Source of the DNA: Hermatobates lingyangjiaoensis
Taxonomy: Eukaryota; Arthropoda; Insecta; Hemiptera; Hermatobatidae
Length of the DNA: 64,000 nt
Direction: 5' to 3'
NCBI GenBank assembly: GCA_026182355.1
Contig: JAPFBL010000047.1
Coordinates: 1,116,001 to 1,180,000, forward strand
In this document: positions 59,047-64,000 of the stretch, piece by piece
Numbering within the stretch: the first letter of the stretch is position 1
Layout of the letters: every line of letters begins with the position of its first letter
Made by a program: the position numbers and the translations under genes
The notes under the pieces: generated by a model
What the model saw: only the letters and a program-made list of their open reading frames with translations
The model's database searches: none
What the model was told of the DNA's origin: nothing

Positions 59047-59349
59047 ATATAAGGAATTAAGGTTACATCAAATATTGCATAACATGAAGAAAACATTGAC
59101 TTACTGAATGTTGAAATAAATTAGCTAACCTACTACCTTCCTGAAAATTGCTGTTCTCCACTGAATTAAGAAAAAAAATAAAATAAACATACTAGGTAAA
59201 AATTGTCATTAAAAAAATAATTCTCAGCAGCTATTGTCATATTAGAATATAGTTGTATATGTTCAATACCATTGTTATTCCGATATATTAATTAAGCTAT
59301 ACTGATTATCTACGAACAGCGTGACATCTTCTCTGATCACACTCTAAAC

Positions 59350-60136
59350 CAGTGGTTCTCAAACTATTTTGAGATTTTTTGCATGGCGGTCTCTTTATGA
59401 TATTTTAGATGGCTCACGGACCCTTTTATAACAACCAGTTAACATATAGGTTACTGGAACAAAACATTTTGGGGAAACAAACGTTAATTCAAACACAAAA
59501 ATATTTTTTCAAAAAATTGCAACCGATTTCTATTAAAACAAAAAAAATCTTATTTAATCAATTATTCAATCAGAAAATAGCAACATTGAAATATATTAAA
59601 ACTTCATTCAATGTGATGGGTGCATTTTGCGTTGCCTCAACCAGTTTTTCTATATTTGGCTTAGTTTTGGCAAGTGCAACTCTCATATCATTTGTGGTTT
59701 CTAACCTGTTTCGGGATTTTGTTTTGATGGCAAGTAATGCAGAAAATGCTGTCTCACATTCATAGGTGGTTGCGAATGGAATCAGTACCTTTAGAGCCAG
59801 CTTTGCAACTTCAGGATAGGACTGTACCATTTGGATCCAAAAATCACTAATTGACAATTCACATATAATCACGCAATTCACTTCACCTCCAATCAATATA
59901 ACTCGAGTGGAATCGCGTAAGCTTGCTGACATGAGTCACACAAACAAAACACTTCTTTGACTCTCCCTCCCTATCCAGAAACTTTAAACGGAAAAAGGTG
60001 TAATTTGAGATGCAACGCTTTGATATCCTTTCCCAGCAACAACGATGTCATTATGACTGTAACAATTCCAAATGGGCTAATCGACAATTTCATGTACTGA
60101 ATGGACTCTTCACGGACCCCAGTTTGAGAACCACTG
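59350..60136. mobile_element. hAT DNA transposon, internally deleted, with intact ends
   Basis: Perfect 16-bp terminal inverted repeats CAGTGGTTCTCAAACT at 59350 and its reverse complement ending at 60136. The flanking octamer CTCTAAAC is identical at 59342-59349 and 60137-60144, the 8-bp target duplication expected for hAT elements. At 787 bp the element keeps only the C-terminal part of the transposase, so it could move only with enzyme supplied in trans. Confidence 0.93.
59570..59932 (-). pseudogene. hAT transposase C-terminal dimerisation domain
   Basis: The minus frame reads SDFWIQMVQSYPEVAKLALK, VLIPFATTYECETAFSALLA, IKTKSRNRLETTNDMRVALA, then TKPNIEKLVE. FW-x3-YP, LA-x3-LIPFATTY-CE-AFSAL and NRL-x5-MRVAL are the hallmark of the hAT dimerisation domain, in the wording of the ZBED5/FAM200-like branch. 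The BED zinc finger and the catalytic core are absent. The first 25 or so residues have no clear match and may be out of the original frame. The frame is open for 120 codons, so the element is not very old. Confidence 0.88.
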
Positions 60137-60144
60137 CTCTAAAC

Positions 60145-60841
60145 CAAGTTCTATGAAAGGTAAACTCACAAGGAACGACTCCAATTACTGCAAGAATTGT
60201 TAGTCAAAACTCTTGTATAAATGCGCAAGCTGGTAATAAAAAAATTTTGTCAATTATAAAAAAATGCAATTCAAAAATTACAGAACAACAATACAATAAG
60301 GAGTTAAAGAAGAATAAATGAAAATACATGAACAAAGATGATAATAAATGACTAACCTAAAGCTAATAAATCAGCAAATCAGTTGGAATAGAAAGTTATT
60401 CTACCTTTGGCTTGTAACTTTCAAATATTTATGAAACTGCTAAAAATGCTCATACACAGGAAATTTAATTAAGCTAATATTAATGAAAACATAAAAAATA
60501 AAATATGCTAACACAAAAGTATATATGAAACTGTTGATTCTTAATTTTTTTTATGAATAAACTAATAATCAAGATATATCCTAAATTATAAGTTGTAAAA
60601 TTAAATATTATTTTTATATATAATAACTTATTCTAATATAATATATCTTTTATGATAATAAATTATTAAATTATGTAATATTATTATAATTATTAGAATT
60701 ATAATAAATAATTATTATTATAATATTAATTAATTATTAATATAATAATAATAATTATATTTATAATTATGTAATTACTATGTAATAATCATTTTAAACA
60801 ATAAATATATTGTGTAAAAATGTATATATTATATATAAAAT
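60145..60841. other. AT-rich, low-complexity TAATTATT region at 60.6-60.8 kb
   Basis: No gene. The sequence between 60600 and 60840 is almost pure A/T. Confidence 0.5.
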
Positions 60842-60950
60842 ATGATGATCAAACCACAATAAGAAATGGGAAAACAAGACTAAGACCTTTCAACCGTAAC
60901 AAGCGGTCTTCGCCATAGTCAAAAACCCTACAGTTGGGTTTTTTTAGAAT
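60842..60950 (-). mobile_element. PLE family A terminal repeat
   Basis: Minus copy with perfect stem II GACCG/CGGTT and GAAAGGTCTTAGTC. The core reads GACTATGGCGA, so the CTGA part is mutated. A few plus-oriented bases (CAGTTGGGTTTTTT) at the right edge hint at a lost inverted partner. Confidence 0.7.
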
Positions 60951-61335
60951 TAGTAATAATACCATACAATCCGTCATACCTAAATGACGGACGGTTAAGG
61001 CTCGACCGGTTAAATTTTAATGATTAAATTTTAATCAGTGGAACATTCTCTCTTTTTACCATGTTGGTATGTTTTTGGAGCTGTATACATTAGCAAAAGC
61101 TTTTTTTGTTGATTACCTAATTGGTGAACTGAAATTCTCTAAATGTCTTCAGCGATAGAAAAAAAACCTCGTAATTATTAACTTTTTTACTAATTGATTT
61201 GTGAGCGTTTCTCAAATTTTAAGAAAACTTCTTCTTTTGATAACTTATAAAGTTAGAAAATTTTTAGTGATTATGCAATAATGCTGAAAAGAAAAATGGT
61301 TGTTGGATAAATATACTGCTGAATAAATTATTCGG
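60951..61335. other. Unassigned AT-rich stretch
   Basis: Nothing supported. A short palindromic phrase (CCGTCATACCTAAATGACGG) lies at about 60970-60990. Confidence 0.4.
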
Positions 61336-61433
61336 TCAATTTTCCAGGATAAAAATCAAACTCTCGTTGCCAGAAATAGGCAACGTTGATTTTTTATCCT
61401 GGAAAATTGACCGAACCCCGATTAGAGAACACA

Positions 61434-61435
<2 letters not shown>
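61336..61435. mobile_element. Inverted PLE family I fragments
   Basis: GGTCAATTTTCCAGGATAAA faces TTTATCCTGGAAAATTGACC around CGTTGCCAGAAATAGGCAACG. The GGCAACG(AGAG)TTTGAT wording links it to the family I repeats at 20.2 and 20.7 kb. The right end leads to (TA)n. Confidence 0.6.

Positions 61436-61497
<62 letters not shown>
61436..61497. repeat. (TA)n microsatellite
   Basis: TA tract between family I fragments and the family G inverted pair. Confidence 0.97.
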
Positions 61498-61499
<2 letters not shown>

Positions 61500-61789
61500 A
61501 TGGCAGAAAATCTTTTTGAAGGCATATTTTGTTAAAGTGTACCGCAGCGTCGGCATTCACGATTTTAAAACTAAGCTGTTCCAGTCTCCTGACAGTCTTG
61601 CGAAAGGTAGATGGTAAATCCCAAATAAGTTGTCCAAAGGACATTGAAACACTTTTCAATTAAAATGCTTCAATGTTCTTTGGACAACTTATTTGGGAAT
61701 CACTACTCTCTATTCGTAAGACTGTCAGGAGACTGGAACAGCTTAGTTTTAAAGTCGTGATTGCTGCACCTGCGGTACACTTCAAGAAT
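61498..61789. mobile_element. Head-to-head inverted PLE pair, family G (ORF N-terminus)
   Basis: The minus arm reads MSFGQLIWDLPSTFRKTVRR, LEQLSFKIVNADAAVHFNK, then ICLQKDFLPSYI at the (TA)n. The plus arm from 61675 reads MFFGQLIWESLLSIRKTVRR, LEQLSFKVV and AVHFKNI. Both resemble the PLE N-terminal segment of families E and H. The hammerhead core upstream of the ATG has been lost at the dimer centre (61650-61680). Confidence 0.7.
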
Positions 61790-62150
61790 ATATAAATATG
61801 TAAAAGTTGGAAACAGTCCTTCATTTAAACATATATTTTTAAATAACGCACCATATTTGGCTTATATCTGTTTCTTACACAATTTCCCTAGTTTCCGGAA
61901 TTCCTTCCTCGTCTCTTCATTAACACTATTAAGTTTATCACCAATATTGTTAGTCGACATGTTTCGAATATACTACATTGATCATCAGGACAATAATGAG
62001 AATAATAATAGGGTTGTTAGTTTATATATAGAGGTGGATTACTATTTGAATGTTCACAGGATATCGCCCTGGATCACGGGGCATTATGGGGGATTAAGGC
62101 AGGAATTAAGGAATTAAGGGGGATTAAGGAAGTCCACGAAAATTATCGCC
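61790..62150 (-). mobile_element. PLE family E 3' end, minus arm of an inverted pair
   Basis: Minus strand from about 62120: the end of the ORF region (CAGGGCGATATCCTGTGAAC), the terminal repeat, the hammerhead-like core at 61995-61953, then the N-terminal ORF segment ending AKYGALFKNICLNEGLFPTF at about 61800. It faces the plus copy at 62.16-62.57 kb. Confidence 0.8.
61950..61996 (-). ncRNA. Hammerhead-like ribozyme motif, family E
   Basis: Minus-strand CTGATGA (61988-61982), stem II AATGT/ATATT with loop AGT, GAAA (61965-61962), stem III palindrome ACATGT and then C as the cleavage-site base, giving a classic GTC triplet. Stem I is GTC/GAC, then a four-base bulge, then four more pairs (TATT with AATA). 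The ORF start ATG (61960-61958) lies inside stem III. Small mismatches remain at the base of stem II. Confidence 0.55.
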
Positions 62151-62181
62151 AAAGAGAAACTATGTTTAATTACAAATATTA

Positions 62182-62358
62182 GAAGCATTAATAATTCAAG
62201 AAAAGCAGCCAGCCATAAATATAAAACTTAATAATTCTTGTGGAATTTTAAAACTATTTTCGAACAGGCCAAACCAGATTAGCCAGGTAGGAGGTGAGTC
62301 CAACCACCCTGCCGTAATCCCCCATAATGCCCCCGTGACCCAGGGCGATATCCTGTGA
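62182..62358 (+). pseudogene. PLE family E GIY-YIG C-terminal tail
   Basis: A 58-codon open frame ending in TGA at 62358 reads EALIIQEKQPAINIKLNNSC, GILKLFSNRPNQISQVGGES, then NHPAVIPHNAPVTQGDIL. The opening EAL-I-(E)-PAINI is the terminal helix of GIY-YIG nucleases of PLEs. The Pro/Asn-rich tail extends beyond the usual end and is conserved at nucleotide level at 22.87-23.03 kb. The copy is 5'-truncated at the centre of the inverted pair. Confidence 0.7.
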
Positions 62359-62571
62359 ACATTCCAATAGTAATCCACCTCTATATATATAAACTAACAA
62401 TCCTACTACTATTCTCATTATTCTCCTGATGATGAATGTGGTACATTCGAAACATGTCGACTAACATTATTGGTGATAAACTTTATAGTTTTAATGAAGA
62501 GATGAGGAAGGAATTCCGGAAACTAGAGAAATTGTGTAAGAAACAGATACAAGCCAAATATGGGGCGTTAT
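62359..62571 (+). mobile_element. PLE family E terminal repeat and ORF start
   Basis: Hammerhead-like core: CTGATGA 62426-62432, extra T, stem II GAATGT (62434-62439) with ACATTC (62443-62448), GAAA 62449-62452, stem III ACATGT (62452-62457), then C62458. Stem I here is only two pairs. The ORF starts at ATG 62454: MSTNIIGDKLYSFNEEMRKE, FRKLEKLCKKQIQAKYGALF, NN, and stops being readable at the (TA)n. Confidence 0.75.
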
Positions 62572-62573
62572 TT

Positions 62574-62647
<74 letters not shown>
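62572..62647. repeat. (TA)n microsatellite, about 75 bp
   Basis: TA tract exactly at the family E 3' end. Confidence 0.97.
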
Positions 62648-62649
<2 letters not shown>

Positions 62650-62765
62650 AGTTAGCTTCAGCTACTCAAAGGGACTACTTCTACCCGATGACGACGACTG
62701 TCGAAATATCGTTGTGAGTCTTTTGTGTGTGTCTTTATTTGTTTTTTCTCTTTCATGTGTTAACT
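62648..62765 (+). mobile_element. PLE terminal repeat with hammerhead-like core
   Basis: Core CCGATGA (62685-62691; T4-equivalent mutated to C), extra C, stem GAC/GTC with loop GACT, GAAA at 62703-62706, GTGAGT at 62714-62719. The tail CTTTCATGTGTTAAC runs into (TA)n at 62766. Confidence 0.6.
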
Positions 62766-62819
62766 ATATATATATATATATACGTATATATATATATATA
62801 TATTATATATATATATATG
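62766..62819. repeat. (TA)n with interruptions
   Basis: TA tract with ACG and a phase break; separates two PLE terminal repeats in the same orientation. Confidence 0.93.
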
Positions 62820-62949
62820 TCTCCGTTCCTTCATTCTTTCTCCTTTTATTTTCTTTCTTTCTACTCTCCTGAAGACGGCAAGACGCCGAAATTATCGAGA
62901 TTCGTGAGTGTTCGTCCTTTTTCTTGTGTTCTCTAGCTGTAACTTTAAT
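62820..62949 (+). mobile_element. PLE terminal repeat with hammerhead-like core
   Basis: Core CTGAAGA 62869-62875, extra C, stem GGC (62877-62879) with GCC (62885-62887), GAAA 62888-62891, GTGAGT 62904-62909. The tail TTGTGTTCTCTAGCTGTAAC precedes (TA)n. Position 7 of the core is the tolerant one, so CTGAAGA need not be fatal. Confidence 0.6.
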
Positions 62950-62951
62950 TA

Positions 62952-63003
<52 letters not shown>

Positions 63004-63036
63004 AATATATATATATCCAATATATCCAATATATCC
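62950..63036. repeat. (TA)n with TATATCCAA higher-order units
   Basis: TA tract followed by several TATATCCAA-type repeats, which lead directly into the truncated PLE ORF. Confidence 0.93.
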
Positions 63037-63573
63037 AATCCTGTTCCTGGAATGAAACAATGTGGACGCCGTGGCTGTCAAACTTGTCTGATTGTAAATC
63101 CTAATCCTTCCTTCGATTCCCCTCTCCACCATAGTTCCTACCCGGTTCAGGTCAATTCCTCCTGTACCTCGAGCAACTGTGTTTACCGACTGGATTGCAC
63201 TCAGTGTGACTCCTTTTACGTTGGCTTAACTTCTAATAAGTTGAGCCTTCGTATGAATGGTCATAGGGCTTCAGTCGGTCAACGCAGTAACTATCCTGTA
63301 GCCATCCATGCGAACTCGCATGGACTCAGTTTCAATGACTGTTTCAGGGTTCAGATCCTGAAACAGATCCCCGAATCCAACAATAAAGTTACCCTAAGAG
63401 CTTCAGAGGAGGCATACATATGCTTACTTGATGCTCGCTCTTCCCCGGACTCAACCTCAACCGATAATTTATTTATGATTTATTTATTTATTTATTATTT
63501 TTTATTTATTTATTATTTTTTATTTATTTATATATTATTTTTTATTTTACTTTTTATTTATTATTTTTATTAA
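63037..63573 (+). CDS. Penelope-like element protein, linker and GIY-YIG endonuclease (5'-truncated)
   Basis: The frame reads NPVPGMKQCGRRGCQTC (the Cys-containing linker between reverse transcriptase and nuclease in PLEs), then SSNCVYRLDCTQCDSFYVGL, TSNKLSLRMNGHRASVGQRS and NYPVAIHANSHGLSF. It ends with RVQILKQIPESNNK and VTLRASEEAYICLLDARSS. VYR and YVG are the GIY and YIG strands, LRMNGHR carries the conserved Arg and His, and ASEEA supplies the catalytic Glu. PLE proteins use this nuclease to nick the target for reverse transcription. Homology ends near 63468; the frame then runs through ATTT-rich spacer to a stop at 63573, so the original stop was probably lost. The reverse transcriptase is missing; the copy begins at a (TA)n/TATATCCAA repeat. 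No start codon of its own. Confidence 0.92.
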   Translation, partial: NPVPGMKQCGRRGCQTCLIVNPNPSFDSPLHHSSYPVQVNSSCTSSNCVYRLDCTQCDSFYVGLTSNKLSLRMNGHRASVGQRSNYPVAIHANSHGLSFNDCFRVQILKQIPESNNKVTLRASEEAYICLLDARSSPDSTSTDNLFMIYLFIYYFLFIYYFLFIYILFFILLFIYYFY

Positions 63574-63883
63574 TTTTAATTTGATTTATCTACTTTTTTA
63601 TAATTATAATTTTTACTCGTTCCTTTTACGTCTTAATTTGGCTCTTCATTTCCTTCCCTCCCTTCCCCCGCTTGGTGGTAAGTGGTGGGGTACTGGCTGC
63701 GGTTTCCGAGTTCAGTACCGCCCTGTCTTCCTGCGGGACTCTTCGCTCTTCGCTCTTCGCACCTCCTGATGACGACGATTGTCGAAATATCGATGTGAGT
63801 TATGTCTGTGTCTTTCTGTGTGTTTCCTTCGTTTTTTATTTTATTGTAAAAAAGTCCGCTGGACCGTTTCTTTTAATTGTGTT
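63574..63883 (+). mobile_element. PLE family B 3' region and terminal repeat with hammerhead-like core
   Basis: A T-rich spacer, then CCCTGTCTTCCTGCGGGACT and a CTCTTCG triplet. Core CTGATGA at 63766-63772, extra C, stem GAC/GTC with loop GATT, GAAA 63784-63787, GTGAGT 63795-63800. The tail GTCCGCTGGACCGTTTCTTT ends at the (TA)n at 63884. The inverted pair at 21.27-21.54 kb is built of the same repeat. Stem III (ATATC/GATGT) needs a G-U pair and places G at the cleavage position, so this family looks less competent than families A, E and I. Confidence 0.8.
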
Positions 63884-63902
63884 ATATATATATATGTATA
63901 TA
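63884..63902. repeat. Short (TA)n at PLE 3' end
   Basis: TA run with one GTA interruption directly after the family B tail. Beyond it to 64000 nothing is assigned. Confidence 0.85.
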
Positions 63903-64000
63903 CCGAGAGAGTTTGAGAGAAATGGAATGCCTGTTGAAGTGATGATTGAAAACAGCTAGTAAGTTTTGAACTTTGACATAACACATATATAAATCTTAAT

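Noticed and set aside
63574..63883. Family B core as a fully canonical hammerhead
   Set aside because: Stem III needs a G-U pair, the cleavage position would be G and stem I does not extend. Kept only as hammerhead-like.

Overview
This looks like non-coding, repeat-dominated nuclear DNA from an invertebrate animal. It is AT-rich, with dozens of (TA)n and other microsatellites, a long minisatellite, tRNA-derived SINEs, hAT relics, non-LTR retrotransposon tails and many Penelope-like element (PLE) fragments. No operons, ribosome-binding sites or long ORFs are present. The one convincing host exon (minus strand, 16987-17218) encodes part of a discoidin domain closest to the discoidin domain receptor (DDR) family. 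The window is therefore probably intronic or flanking DNA of a DDR-like gene read on the minus strand. A protostome host is likely, but I cannot name the phylum.

Layout. 1-110: PLE terminal repeat with a hammerhead-like fold. 1.6-3 kb: SINEs and a GC-richer block. 3990-6030: a roughly 70-bp minisatellite of about 29 units. 7 kb: a MITE. 9.2 and 10.5 kb: SINE copies. 12.3-13.3 kb: a cluster of PLE terminal repeats, several as inverted pairs. 17 kb: DDR exon, then a SINE. 19.3-23.75 kb: the densest PLE cluster, including a decayed GIY-YIG endonuclease on the minus strand and four inverted pairs. 25.7, 38.3, 44.5 and 50.7 kb: C-terminal tails of non-LTR retrotransposons. 27.5 and 59.35 kb: hAT-type elements, the second with perfect inverted repeats and target duplication. 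34.1-37.4 kb: PLE family A, with one readable and one decayed GIY-YIG end. 43.3 kb: an inverted PLE pair with a possible target duplication. 45.5-46.3 kb: an 824-bp element with 150-bp inverted arms. 60.8-63.9 kb: stacked PLE ends including the best-preserved GIY-YIG domain. The remaining AT-rich stretches show nothing I can assign.

Main theme. The PLE copies share one architecture: GIY-YIG endonuclease C-terminus, short 3' region, hammerhead-ribozyme-like core (CTGANGA, hairpin, GAAA), short tail, then a (TA)n tract. The core occurs in at least seven diverged families. Nearly all carry an extra nucleotide or two between CTGANGA and stem II, and stem III is tiny and often palindromic. Both traits fit the small dimer-cleaving hammerhead variants known from PLEs. 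In one group the ORF start codon lies inside stem III. In another a GTRAGT splice-donor-like hexamer follows the core. Many copies are head-to-head inverted pairs whose 3' ends point outward into (TA)n. All of this was read by eye; no folding, alignment or database search was run.
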